Origin: an uncultured Candidatus Saccharibacteria bacterium | Lineage (GTDB): Bacteria > Patescibacteriota > Saccharimonadia > Saccharimonadales > Saccharimonadaceae | NCBI GenBank assembly: GCA_948868795.1 | Contig: CAQRDK010000001.1 | Coordinates: 124,001-188,000, forward strand | Reading direction: 5' to 3' | Length of the DNA stretch: 64,000 bases | In this document: positions 6,767-16,150 of the stretch, one piece after another | Numbering within the stretch: position 1 is the stretch's first letter | Layout of the letters: each line of letters opens with the position of its first letter | Notes under the pieces: generated by a model | Databases searched by the model: none | Told to the model about the DNA's origin: nothing | The model's input: only the letters and a program-made list of their open reading frames with translations | Position numbers and translations under genes: made by a program

Positions 6767-8527
6767 TTATTCAATATTGCGGAATAGGATTTTCTTGACT
6801 TTTTCGGTGATGGGTTTGATTTGTTCGATGCCGAGGAAGTAGCCGGCGACAAGGTAGGCGACGAGCGAAACGATGGTGATGAGGCAGAACTTCGGGAAAA
6901 CGACAAAGATGGAGTCGTCGGTCGCCATGAGCGGGAAAAACTTGGTCATGGAATAGGCGACGCAGCCGGTGATGATGGTAGCGATGGCGGTTTTGGTGAA
7001 GTTACGCCAGAAAGCTTTATTCAGGAGGTCGCGTTCGGAGCGGCGCTGGAGGATGCCGAGAAGGAGGACGATTTCTAGAATGGCGCCGATAGATTGTGCC
7101 CAGCCGAGGCCTTCCGGGCCAAGTCCGAGCATTGTGAAGGCGACGGCGAGGAGGATCGTGGCGCCGATAGCGATGACAGAAATGATAAATGGAGTTTTTG
7201 TGTCTTGTTTGGCATAGAACCCGCGCGACGCGATATGGAAGACAGAGTGCGCGAAAATCGAGATGATCAAAGTGGCTAATACCGATGAGATAAGCTGGTC
7301 GCCGCCGTTTTTAATAAAGCTGACGACATAACCGCGGGCGAAAAAGGCGATGATAGAAATGGGCATGGAAATCCAGATAATGGTGCTGAGAGCGGTGCGG
7401 AAGGTTTGACGAAACTTGGCTTCGTGACCAGCGCCGACTTCCTCGGTGAGCTGTGGGAAAAAGGCGGTCGAAATGGCGACGCCGATGAGATTGACAGGCA
7501 TGCCAGCAAGGCTGGAGGCTTGTTGATAAGAGCGAAGCGCCCCGGCACCCATGCGCGAGGAGAGATTAGTAGTGACGAGCGTGTTGACGTAGTCAATTCC
7601 CTGGTCGAGCGAGCGGGCGGGGAGGAGTTTGAGGACGGAACGGAAGCCTTGATTCTTCCAATGGAGCTTGAATTCATAATCAAAGCCGAGGCCAAAGAGC
7701 CCGATGAGACTGACAATGAGCTGAAGCACGGCGCCAAATACCACGCCGAGCGCGACGCCCATGATTCCGCCTTCGAAAATTTGCCAGCCGAAGATGTTGA
7801 TGCCGCCGGTGAACCAAACGATACCGATGAGGATGCCGATATTATAAAGGGCCGGGGCGAGAGCATAAAAGACGAACCGACCGAGGGCTTGCTGGATGCT
7901 GGAGAGGATAGTGGAGATAGAAAAGAGGAAAGGGTTGATAGCGATGACGCGCATCATGTTGATAGCGAGAATGGTACCGGATTCGTCGAGACCGGGACCG
8001 ACAATGTAGCGGACGAGCGGATCGGCGAAAATCATAATTAGGATCGAAGCGACGAGCGTCATCAGTGCCATAAGGTTGAGAATGCTAGAAGAAAGTTCCC
8101 AGGCGGATTTTTTGTTGCCCGAGGCGAGACGCTGGTTGAAGACCGGGATGAAACTGACGGCGAGCGCGCCAGAAGTGAGGATGAAAAACATGAAGTCGGG
8201 GATGGTGAAGGCGGCGGTGTAGGCGTCGATGCCGGTCGGGTAGGTGTCGAGGTAATATGAGTTTAAGATGCGGTCGCGGAAGATACCGAGCAGGGCCGAA
8301 ACTAAGGTCGAGCTGGCGAGGACGACTGCGGCAAATTTGACGGAGAGCTTGCGATTTGCGAGCGCGACGACGGAGCTAAAACGGAAATGACTGCGGCGCT
8401 TGCTTTTTGGGGCATGAGGGTCGGCCGGCGGGACTTCAATATCAGGCGCGGCTGAGTTTTTGCTGCGTTGCTTTTCTTCGTGCGGGAAATCTTTGCCCTG
8501 CTGGGATGTTTGCTCCGACCCCGGCAT
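6767..8527 (-). CDS. murJ: Lipid II flippase MurJ
   Basis: MOP-superfamily transporter of 586 residues with about 14 membrane helices, which flips lipid II to the outer face for peptidoglycan synthesis. The core begins near residue 65 and shows the MurJ pattern (RDRILNSYYL, SFIPVFNQR, PARSLDQGIDYVNTLV). Residues 1-50 are an extra hydrophilic, charged cytoplasmic extension. The gene starts two bases after the serS stop, so the two are co-transcribed. Confidence 0.93.
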   Translation of the reverse strand: MPGSEQTSQQGKDFPHEEKQRSKNSAAPDIEVPPADPHAPKSKRRSHFRFSSVVALANRKLSVKFAAVVLASSTLVSALLGIFRDRILNSYYLDTYPTGIDAYTAAFTIPDFMFFILTSGALAVSFIPVFNQRLASGNKKSAWELSSSILNLMALMTLVASILIMIFADPLVRYIVGPGLDESGTILAINMMRVIAINPFLFSISTILSSIQQALGRFVFYALAPALYNIGILIGIVWFTGGINIFGWQIFEGGIMGVALGVVFGAVLQLIVSLIGLFGLGFDYEFKLHWKNQGFRSVLKLLPARSLDQGIDYVNTLVTTNLSSRMGAGALRSYQQASSLAGMPVNLIGVAISTAFFPQLTEEVGAGHEAKFRQTFRTALSTIIWISMPISIIAFFARGYVVSFIKNGGDQLISSVLATLIISIFAHSVFHIASRGFYAKQDTKTPFIISVIAIGATILLAVAFTMLGLGPEGLGWAQSIGAILEIVLLLGILQRRSERDLLNKAFWRNFTKTAIATIITGCVAYSMTKFFPLMATDDSIFVVFPKFCLITIVSLVAYLVAGYFLGIEQIKPITEKVKKILFRNIE

Positions 8528-8529
8528 AG

Positions 8530-9774
8530 CTAAATCTCAGTCGCTCCACCAAAGTATTCACGCAAGGCTTCAGGAAGTTTAAGCTTGCCATCTTTCTGCG
8601 CGTAATTTTCAAGAACAACGACCATAGTGCGAGCGAGTGAAATTGCAGTGCCATTCAGAGTATGTAGGACTTCAACCTGGCCGTCGTTCCGGCGGACACG
8701 AATATTCAAGCTGCGGGCTTGGAAATCGGTGCAGTTCGAACAGCTGGTGAGCTCGCGATATTTCTGATCGACCGGCGACCAGTATTCAATATCATATTTT
8801 TTGGCAGCGGGAGCGCCGAGATCGCCGGCGGCAATATTGATAACGCGATACGGAATGCCGAGTTCTTGCCAGATCTCTTCTTCGATTTCGCGAATTTTTT
8901 CGTGCATTTCTTTGGACTTTTCTGGCAGACAGAAAACATACATTTCGAGCTTATTAAACTGGTGAACGCGGAAGAGGCCGCGAGTATGTTTGCCGTAAGC
9001 CCCAGCTTCTTTGCGGAAACAGGCGCTGTAGCCGGCGTAGCAAAGCGGGAGATCTTTTTCGTCGATGATTTCGTCCATATGGTAGCCGGTGAGCGGCATT
9101 TCGGCGGTCGCAATCATGGCGAGGTCTTCGCCTTCGATATAATATTCATCGCTTTGCTCGCTACTGCGCGGATTAAAACCGCAGCCTTCGAGAATCTTGC
9201 TGGAAACCATGTCGGGGACGGTCATAAAATTGAAACCGTGCTCGGTGACTTTTTTCAGGCCAAACTGGAGCAGAGCGTTTTCGAGAAGCGCGAGGCCGTT
9301 CTTTAGGTAGTAGAACTTTGCGCCCGCGACTTTAGCGCCACGCTCAAAGTCGACCCAATCGCGGGAAATTGCATAATCAAGATGGTCGACGCCATCGGTG
9401 CGGTGTTCGCCCCAACTTTTGATTTCGACACTACATTCTTCACCACCAAGCGGAACATCCCCAAAAATGATATTTGGGACTTGTTTTAAGCTGTCAGAAA
9501 GTTGTTTTTCGATGTCGGAAAGCCCGGGCTCGAGCGCGGCGAGTTGTTCTTTAACTTCTTTTGCCTGAGCAATAAGCTCGGGATCTGGCTTGCCGCCTTT
9601 CATGCGACTAGACAATTCATTGCGGCGCTGGCGAAGTTCTTCAACGGTTTGGAGTGATGACTTGCGCGCATCATCCAGCTCAAGAAGGGCAGGGATATCA
9701 ACTTGATAACCTTTTTCGCGAGCAGACTTTTCAACTAACTCTTGATTTTTCCGAATGAAATTGATGTCTAACAT
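8530..9774 (-). CDS. serS: Seryl-tRNA synthetase
   Basis: Class II synthetase of 414 residues charging tRNA-Ser. An N-terminal coiled-coil arm (about 25-105) is followed by the catalytic domain with motif 2 (FRKEAGAYGKHTRGLFRVHQ) and motif 3 (SLARTMVVVLENY). I place the start at MLDINFIRKN (9774): the TGCTACAAT box (-10 at 9781-9786) ends six bases before this ATG, so a longer start at 9792 would lie upstream of the transcript. Leaderless. Confidence 0.95.
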   Translation of the reverse strand: MLDINFIRKNQELVEKSAREKGYQVDIPALLELDDARKSSLQTVEELRQRRNELSSRMKGGKPDPELIAQAKEVKEQLAALEPGLSDIEKQLSDSLKQVPNIIFGDVPLGGEECSVEIKSWGEHRTDGVDHLDYAISRDWVDFERGAKVAGAKFYYLKNGLALLENALLQFGLKKVTEHGFNFMTVPDMVSSKILEGCGFNPRSSEQSDEYYIEGEDLAMIATAEMPLTGYHMDEIIDEKDLPLCYAGYSACFRKEAGAYGKHTRGLFRVHQFNKLEMYVFCLPEKSKEMHEKIREIEEEIWQELGIPYRVINIAAGDLGAPAAKKYDIEYWSPVDQKYRELTSCSNCTDFQARSLNIRVRRNDGQVEVLHTLNGTAISLARTMVVVLENYAQKDGKLKLPEALREYFGGATEI

Positions 9775-9850
9775 ATAATTATTGTAGCACAAAACTGCGT
9801 AAGTTTAGAGTTTTATCGAGCGATAACTGACTGGGCGTTGGTGGAGAGGA

Positions 9851-11797
9851 TTACCAAGTGCCGCCTCCGCCGCCACCTCCACCCCCGCCGGAGAAACCGC
9901 CACCACCGATACCGCCACCGGACGAGCTAGAACTACTGGAAGATGAGACGATTGTGCTCGAGGCTGCGCTGCTCATCTGAGTCATGGCTGAGCTGAAGTC
10001 GCGGGCCGAGAAGGCACCCATACCGATATACCAGGCCGGAGTGGTGACGTCGGGCTGTTCGTAATAGTGGCTAAGTTCATCTAACCAACTTTTTTCGAGT
10101 TGGAAGATGACAGCGTAAGGGAGAAGTTTCTCATAGAGCTTGACGATACCCTCGTTGGTTGTGTCGGCACCGTCGACACTTTGAAGCATCTTGAGGCGGT
10201 CGGCTTCGGCCATTTTCATATAAAGTTTCAGGCCGTCGAGATAGCGAGAATATTCGAGACCTTTCTCGGTATGTTTTTCGAAGTGGGAAGTATTAGAGAT
10301 AACAACGATTAGGAAGATGGTGACGCCAATTAGGATGGTGGCAAGCAAGGTTCCGAAGAGGGCGACATTTGGCAGGGTGACGTAATTCGGAAGCGAATCT
10401 TCGTCGAAAGAGAATATAATGACGAAAATCCAGGCGATTACCCAGATTGCGGCACAAACGCTAAGAATGCCGGAAAGTTTCGGTTTTGACTTGGCGGTAG
10501 GGGCGGTTGGTTCGGCGGTTTTGGCAGTTTTCGAGTCTTTGGCAGTCGGTTCGAGAAGGCCTTTTTCCTCGAGTCGTTCTTTGATGTTTTTAGTGAAGTC
10601 TTCGCCAAGTTGGATGAGCGCGGAATTGGCGGTATGGGTTTTAATATCAATTTCTTGGCCGACATGAATATTAGTGTCGCTACCGGCGAGAATCTTGAGA
10701 ACGATAAGTTGCTGCTTTGTCATCTCGTTAGATTTAATACGAACTTTCCAGGCGGGAACTTTTTTGCCGAAGAGTCCATCGGTCTCGGTTTTAATGAGTT
10801 CGACTTTGTGATTGACGGCGAGGGTGAGTAAAGTTGCGACTTGTTTACTGCCGTAGGATTTGCCGATGTAGTTTTCGGACATTTCCGCGACTGAAAAACC
10901 AGCAGGCGGGGTATATTCAGGTTTGATGAAGTAGCCTTTATAGAATTTGCGTTTTGCGCTGACGCTACGCCAGGCGACGATGCCAACTCCGACAAGGACA
11001 AGGCCGAGCGCGCCGGCCACAATAACCATGACCATTAGACGATTGTCGGTGTAAGTTTTGGTATCGAGAATGTAGCCATCATCCTCATTGTCTTTGAAGG
11101 TTTTCGGGTCGAAGGCGATAGCGAAGGTAAGATTTTCGCGGGCATTTAGTTTTTCGGCAGAAAATTCCAGACCGTCAGAGATTTTGCTGACGGTGCAGCG
11201 ACTCTGACCACTGCTGCCATAACGTCCGACGTAGCAGGCGTAATCGCCAGTATAAGCTTTTTCGAGGCTTTCGCCGAAATGAACGCGTGCGTTCAGCTCG
11301 AGGAAGGGTTTCGTCCAGCCGGTGCCGTTTGTATTCCAATAAAGCTCTTGGTGAGTTTTCTCAGTTGTGATGACGTTGCGGTAAGTATATTCGAGACGAT
11401 AAGTCTGGACGCCGGAGACGGTGCGGTTCGCATTGCCAACGCGCAGTTCAAAATTGTCATCATCAGTAATGATTCGAGCAATGTTTTCGGGTTGGCCGTT
11501 GCGAGTGGCGGTGATGGCGAGAGTTTTCTCATCGGTCAAATCTTCTTCGCCAGTAAACGGGAGAATACGGGTGATGCCGTGTTCCTCGCTGTCATCCGGA
11601 AAGACAGCGGTAATTTCTTCGACGACGCGCAAAACCGACTTGCCTTCATCGTCTTTTTCAAGATAATAGTCAGCGTCGAAGCTGCGGAAATAAGAGCTGG
11701 CGTAAATTGTGGTCGCGTTAGCGGTCGCGACGGGAGCAATAAGCGGTAAAAGAGTGCCTATAAGGGCGAGACTGAGGAGACGGAGTTTCTTAAGCAT
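9851..11797 (-). CDS. DUF2207 membrane protein with glycine-rich tail
   Basis: Protein of 648 residues with a signal peptide (about 1-28), an extracellular beta-rich DUF2207 region (about 30-245), a membrane helix near 255-280, a cytoplasmic region, two further helices near 450-510, and a C-terminus of Ser repeats then GGGGGGGGGGTW, typical of this family. Function is not established; family members are often near cell-envelope genes. Its ATG overlaps the end of ldh by eight bases, so translation is probably coupled. Confidence 0.85.
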   Translation of the reverse strand: MLKKLRLLSLALIGTLLPLIAPVATANATTIYASSYFRSFDADYYLEKDDEGKSVLRVVEEITAVFPDDSEEHGITRILPFTGEEDLTDEKTLAITATRNGQPENIARIITDDDNFELRVGNANRTVSGVQTYRLEYTYRNVITTEKTHQELYWNTNGTGWTKPFLELNARVHFGESLEKAYTGDYACYVGRYGSSGQSRCTVSKISDGLEFSAEKLNARENLTFAIAFDPKTFKDNEDDGYILDTKTYTDNRLMVMVIVAGALGLVLVGVGIVAWRSVSAKRKFYKGYFIKPEYTPPAGFSVAEMSENYIGKSYGSKQVATLLTLAVNHKVELIKTETDGLFGKKVPAWKVRIKSNEMTKQQLIVLKILAGSDTNIHVGQEIDIKTHTANSALIQLGEDFTKNIKERLEEKGLLEPTAKDSKTAKTAEPTAPTAKSKPKLSGILSVCAAIWVIAWIFVIIFSFDEDSLPNYVTLPNVALFGTLLATILIGVTIFLIVVISNTSHFEKHTEKGLEYSRYLDGLKLYMKMAEADRLKMLQSVDGADTTNEGIVKLYEKLLPYAVIFQLEKSWLDELSHYYEQPDVTTPAWYIGMGAFSARDFSSAMTQMSSAASSTIVSSSSSSSSSGGGIGGGGFSGGGGGGGGGGTW

Positions 11798-12737
11798 TTT
11801 TTGCCTCCTCGGGTTTTGCGCCAGTTGTTTGCTCAGCCTCGGTGATGGTTTCGCGGATAGCGTTGGCGGATTTTTGGAACTTAATTCCCTCTTCTTCGGT
11901 AAGTTTAACTTTCAGGCGGCGGATAACTCCTGCTTTGCCGACGACGGCCGGAAAACCGTTGTAGACTTTCGTGTTGTCATCATAAGAAGAAACTGGAAGG
12001 ATGCGACGTTCGTCGTTTAGGATGCAGTTGATAATTTGGACGACGCAGTTGCCGACACCATAATAAGTCGCGCCTTTTTTCTGGATGATTTGGTAGGCTT
12101 TATTGCGAACATAATCTTCGATTTGGTCGCGCTTATTTTTGGACAGGAGATCTACAACTTTTTCCCCGCCGGTCGTAGCGGCCGACCAGAGAGTAAACTC
12201 GCTATCGCCATGTTCGCCGATTTGATAGGCGTGGACGGATTTCGGGTGGACATCAAGTTCTTCGGCGATGCAGTAGCGCAGGCGCGCCGAATCGAGGACG
12301 GTGCCGCTGCCGATGACTTTTTCGGCGGGCAGACCGGAATATTGATAAGTTAAGAAGCTTAAAGTGTCGACTGGGTTGGAAACGACGAGAAAAATACCGT
12401 GAAAGCCGGCGTTCATGACGGGGTCGACAATACTTTTCAGAATGGCGGCGTTTTTGCGGACGAGGTCGGTGCGAGTTTCGCCGGGTTTCTGGTTTGCCCC
12501 AGCAGTAATAACACAGATATCACAATCGCCAGCGTCAGCGTAAGTGCCGGTCTTGATGCGCAAGAAACTGGGCGAGACGGCGAGCGCATCGGTCAAATCC
12601 ATGACTTCACCCTCGGCATCCTCGGTGTCGATATCGGTTAGTATTACTTCTTTGACGGGGGTGCGCTGATTCAAAAGCGTAAATGCAATGCTCGAGCCAA
12701 CATTGCCCGTCCCTACAATCATAATTTTACCACTCAT
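11790..12737 (-). CDS. ldh: L-lactate dehydrogenase
   Basis: NAD-dependent enzyme (315 residues) reducing pyruvate to L-lactate, regenerating NAD+ in fermentation. Features: Rossmann GTGNVGSS at 9-16, mobile loop NQKPGETR with Gln83 (lactate rather than malate specificity), IGSGTVLDSARLR, and catalytic His176 in GEHGDSE. The -10 TGCTAAAAT (12747-12752) lies nine bases before the ATG with no Shine-Dalgarno, so the mRNA is near leaderless. Confidence 0.95.
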   Translation of the reverse strand: MSGKIMIVGTGNVGSSIAFTLLNQRTPVKEVILTDIDTEDAEGEVMDLTDALAVSPSFLRIKTGTYADAGDCDICVITAGANQKPGETRTDLVRKNAAILKSIVDPVMNAGFHGIFLVVSNPVDTLSFLTYQYSGLPAEKVIGSGTVLDSARLRYCIAEELDVHPKSVHAYQIGEHGDSEFTLWSAATTGGEKVVDLLSKNKRDQIEDYVRNKAYQIIQKKGATYYGVGNCVVQIINCILNDERRILPVSSYDDNTKVYNGFPAVVGKAGVIRRLKVKLTEEEGIKFQKSANAIRETITEAEQTTGAKPEEAKNA

Positions 12738-12796
12738 ATTACTACTATTTTAGCACGCTTGACGAGTTTTCGAAAAGTCGATTTTAGGCATCACAT

Positions 12797-12829
12797 ATAA
12801 AAATAGCCTCCGTTCTTGGAGGCTATTTC
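12797..12829 (-). terminator. Intrinsic terminator after lysS
   Basis: AAATAGCCTCC (12801-12811) and GGAGGCTATTT (12818-12828) form an 11-bp stem. On the minus strand the stem is followed by TTTTTATATG. It lies immediately after the lysS stop. Confidence 0.85.
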
Positions 12830-12833
12830 TGGG

Positions 12834-14291
12834 CTATTCGTTGCGATCTTTGATGATTGGGAACGGGACGGCTTCGCGGCCGCTGACACCTTCGAGGAGC
12901 CAGAAGTTGCGCTCGGAGTTACCCCAACCGCAAGCGGGCGGCATACCATATTCGAGCATCTCCACGAAATCCATATCGAGCATCTGCGCCTCGTCGTCGC
13001 CGGCGTCGCGCATAGCCTGCTGCTCTTCAAAGCGTTCGAGCTGGTCAATCGGGTCATTCAACTCGCTATAGCCATTACCCATTTCGGTACCAGCAATAAT
13101 TGGATGGAAGCGTTGGGTGACGAGCGGGCGTTCAGGGACAATCTTCGCGAGCGGGCTGAGGCTTAGCGGTTCTTCAATCAACCAGTACGGACCAGCGGAA
13201 GTTTTGCGAATTAGCTTCCAGAGATTATCGAGCAGGCGCGAATCAGCGACCTTCGGGTCAATCTGAGTGCCGTTTTCTTTCAAAATCGCGAGAGCTTTTT
13301 CGCGGTCGACATTGAAAACATCAATGCCGAACTTATCCATCAAGAGGTCGGCATATTTGACGCGCAGCCATTCTTGGTCAAGATTTACTTCGAAGCCGCC
13401 GACATTGAATTGTAAAGTGCCCCAAGTCTGCTCGGCAACATACTTAATCATCGCCTCATAGAGTTCCATGCCGTCCTCGTAGTTTTCGTAAGCGGCGTAG
13501 GATTCCATGGCGATATGTTCCGGCAGATGTTCGTCGTCGACGCCTTCGTTGCGGAAGCGAGGGCCGATGTCGAAAACTTTGTCGAAACCGCCACCAAGCA
13601 AGCGTTTGAGCGGGAGTTCCTGGGAAATGCGAAGATAATAGTCCTCGTCGAGCGCGTCCATGTGCGTCACGAAAGGATTGGCATCGGCGCCACCGGTCGT
13701 GCGTTCGAGGATCGGAGTATTAATTTCGATGAAGCCGTGGCTGGTGAGGAAGTCGCGAGTAGCCTGCCAGAACTTTGAGCGGCGGACGAGGCGTTCGCGA
13801 ACTTCGGGGTTGACGTTCATGTCGACGTAGCGACGGCGATAGCGCTCTTCCTTGTTGGTTAAGCCATCATAGCCTGGAAGCGGACGCAGAGACTTTGTGA
13901 GAAGGCGCAAGGAGTTCGCAAAAACTGAAATCTCGCCGGTACTAGATTTGCCAACAGTGCCAGCTGCTTCGACGAAGTCGCCGGTATCGAGGAGTTTAAG
14001 CTGTTTGACGCCAAAATTGCCTTCCGGAATGTCGTCAACGGTTTGCATAAAGACTTGCACTTCGCCAAAATAATCGCGAAGCTTGACGAAGGCGATTTTG
14101 CCAAAGGAGCGGATTGCCATGATGCGGCCAGCAATACAAACTTCTTGGCCGTCTTTTTCGTCAAAATGGTCGACGATGGTCGAGATTTTAGTGTTACGAT
14201 GTGATTTTGCAGGGTATGGATCAATGCCCATTGCGCGGATTTCGGCTAATTTACGAAGCCGTTCGTCGCGATAATCGCTAAGTGTAGTCAT
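12834..14291 (-). CDS. lysS: Lysyl-tRNA synthetase, class II
   Basis: Protein of 485 residues with an N-terminal OB-fold anticodon-binding domain (about 55-160) and a class II catalytic domain with motif 2 (FRNEGVDDEHLPEH) and EMGNGYSELNDP. The last motif reads GWGNSERNFWLL instead of the usual GIGIDRL pattern, a divergence worth noting in the ATP site. The start is supported by AAGGA upstream. A strong terminator follows the stop. Confidence 0.93.
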   Translation of the reverse strand: MTTLSDYRDERLRKLAEIRAMGIDPYPAKSHRNTKISTIVDHFDEKDGQEVCIAGRIMAIRSFGKIAFVKLRDYFGEVQVFMQTVDDIPEGNFGVKQLKLLDTGDFVEAAGTVGKSSTGEISVFANSLRLLTKSLRPLPGYDGLTNKEERYRRRYVDMNVNPEVRERLVRRSKFWQATRDFLTSHGFIEINTPILERTTGGADANPFVTHMDALDEDYYLRISQELPLKRLLGGGFDKVFDIGPRFRNEGVDDEHLPEHIAMESYAAYENYEDGMELYEAMIKYVAEQTWGTLQFNVGGFEVNLDQEWLRVKYADLLMDKFGIDVFNVDREKALAILKENGTQIDPKVADSRLLDNLWKLIRKTSAGPYWLIEEPLSLSPLAKIVPERPLVTQRFHPIIAGTEMGNGYSELNDPIDQLERFEEQQAMRDAGDDEAQMLDMDFVEMLEYGMPPACGWGNSERNFWLLEGVSGREAVPFPIIKDRNE

Positions 14292-14354
14292 AATTTATCC
14301 TTTTAAGTTAATTAGTTCGACCTTTATTCTTGTCGAGTAGTCTATCGGTCTTGA

Positions 14355-14801
14355 TTAGCCAACGTTCTTGATAGTAACTTTCTTGCCGTTGAAGTCGAAA
14401 CTTTCACCGACTTTGCGACCGAGAAGTTCTTTACCAATAGGAGATTCGTGAGAAATCTTACCTTCGAGCGGGTTGGCTTCGACTGGGCCGACGACGGTAT
14501 AAATGAACTTCTTGCCGCTCATGGTGATTTCGACGGTTGAGCCGATAGAAACTTTGTCAGTTTTCTTTGGGGCTTTAATCAAGACGGCATTTTTGAGAGT
14601 TTCTTGGATTTCGAGAATGCGATTCTCGACAGTTTTTTGCTCAGCGCGAGCATCGGTGTATTCTTGGTTTTCAGATAAGTCGCCGAAGGCACGAGCTGTA
14701 GCAATGCGCTCGGCAATGGCGGGACGCTGGGCAATAAGTTCAGCTAATTCATTTTCCAACTCAGTTTTGCCAGCTGGCGTAAGATTGATTGTCTTTTTCA
14801 T
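14355..14801 (-). CDS. greA: Transcription elongation factor GreA
   Basis: Protein of 148 residues that rescues backtracked RNA polymerase by stimulating transcript cleavage. It has the N-terminal coiled coil (about 8-75) with the acidic tip DLSENQEY and a C-terminal FKBP-like domain (about 85-148, with GKISHESPIGKELLG). A CATAAT box lies about 17 bases before the ATG. Confidence 0.95.
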   Translation of the reverse strand: MKKTINLTPAGKTELENELAELIAQRPAIAERIATARAFGDLSENQEYTDARAEQKTVENRILEIQETLKNAVLIKAPKKTDKVSIGSTVEITMSGKKFIYTVVGPVEANPLEGKISHESPIGKELLGRKVGESFDFNGKKVTIKNVG

Positions 14802-14882
14802 AACTCTTAAAGTTTATTATGGTTGATAGATCTTGTCAATATTTATTCTGCGAGTAAACTCTGTTCTTGTTTACTAAAAGTC

Positions 14883-16121
14883 TTAGGAGTGAAGGTTGCT
14901 AAGCGAGAAATCTTTGGCAGGAAGTTCGCGAGTTTCGCCCGTAGCGCGGTTCGTGACTTCGATAATTCCCTTTTCTAGATTGCGGTCGGAGACGACGATG
15001 CGATACGGAATACCGAGGAGCTCGGCGTCGGCGAATTTTTCGCCAGGACGGAGGTCGCGGTCGTCATAGAGCGTATCCTCTTCGTGGCCTTTGTAGAGTT
15101 TCTCGGCAAGTTTCGTGCCTTCGTCGCCGATATTAACGAGATAATATTTGTAAGGAGCGACGTTTTCCGGCCAGACAAGGCCTTTGTCGTCGGCAAGTTT
15201 TTCAGCGATGACGCCCATGACGCGGGAGACACCGATACCATAGCAGCCCATGAAAACGGTTTTGCGGCCACCATCTTTGTCATTGAAGGCAAGGTCGAGC
15301 GGGGCGGAATACTTTTCGCGGAGAGTGAAGATGTTGCCGACTTCGGCAGCGCGAGCGGATTTTAGCTCTTCACGTTTGACGCCGAGATCCTGGAGAACTT
15401 CATCATTCAAAACTTCTTCGTTCAAGACAACGGACTTATCCTCGTTGAAATAAATTGTATCTTCGCCGACTTCGGTGATAGTCTGGAACTCATGGCTATA
15501 TTTCGAGAAAACGCCGCCGCTCGCAAAAGTCTGGAAGGTGTCGCCGCCAATGCCGAGGCGATCATAAATGCGTTTATAGGCTTTTTCGGCTTCGTGATAA
15601 AACTTATCGTGCGATTCTTCATCGGTCGAATAACTGTAAAGGTCTTTCATTAGGAATTCGCGGGTGCGCATAATACCGGATTTAGCGCGGAGTTCGTTGC
15701 GGAACTTAGTCTGGAATTGATAGACATAAATCGGCAGGTCTTTATAGCTAGAGACATAAGACTTTAGCATGTTCGTCATCGGCTCTTCGTGGGTCGGGGC
15801 GAGACCGAGTTCGCCTCCGGCAGCGAGTTGAGTGCGGAACCAGATATCCATTTTTTCAATATCCCAGCGATCGGTTTTCTGCCATGGCTCAGGATTTTGA
15901 AGGCTAGACATGAGGACTTCTTGACAGCCGATTTCGTTCAGCTCTTCGCGGATGATTTTTTTGATGTTTTCGAGCACACGCAGGCCGAGCGGCAAGTAAT
16001 CGTAGATGCCGGCGAGTTCTTTATGAATATATCCAGCGCGCAAAAGAAATTGGGCGCCGCGAGCCGCTTCGTCTTTCGGGGCGGTGCGGAGGGTCTTGGT
16101 GAAAAGTTTACTAAAACGCAT
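14883..16121 (-). CDS. proS: Prolyl-tRNA synthetase, short form
   Basis: Class II synthetase of 412 residues. Motif 1 region (PLGLRVLENIKKIIREEL), motif 2 (FRNELRAKSGIMRTREFLMKDLYS) and motif 3 (GCYGIGVSRVMG) are followed by an anticodon-binding domain. Most bacterial ProS are about 570 residues with an insertion (INS) editing domain between motifs 2 and 3; here that space is too short to hold it, so trans-editing or no Ala editing is expected. TGCTATAAT (-10 at 16131-16136) lies nine bases before the ATG. Confidence 0.94.
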   Translation of the reverse strand: MRFSKLFTKTLRTAPKDEAARGAQFLLRAGYIHKELAGIYDYLPLGLRVLENIKKIIREELNEIGCQEVLMSSLQNPEPWQKTDRWDIEKMDIWFRTQLAAGGELGLAPTHEEPMTNMLKSYVSSYKDLPIYVYQFQTKFRNELRAKSGIMRTREFLMKDLYSYSTDEESHDKFYHEAEKAYKRIYDRLGIGGDTFQTFASGGVFSKYSHEFQTITEVGEDTIYFNEDKSVVLNEEVLNDEVLQDLGVKREELKSARAAEVGNIFTLREKYSAPLDLAFNDKDGGRKTVFMGCYGIGVSRVMGVIAEKLADDKGLVWPENVAPYKYYLVNIGDEGTKLAEKLYKGHEEDTLYDDRDLRPGEKFADAELLGIPYRIVVSDRNLEKGIIEVTNRATGETRELPAKDFSLSNLHS

Positions 16122-16150
16122 AATGGGTATATTATAGCATAACTTAGGTT

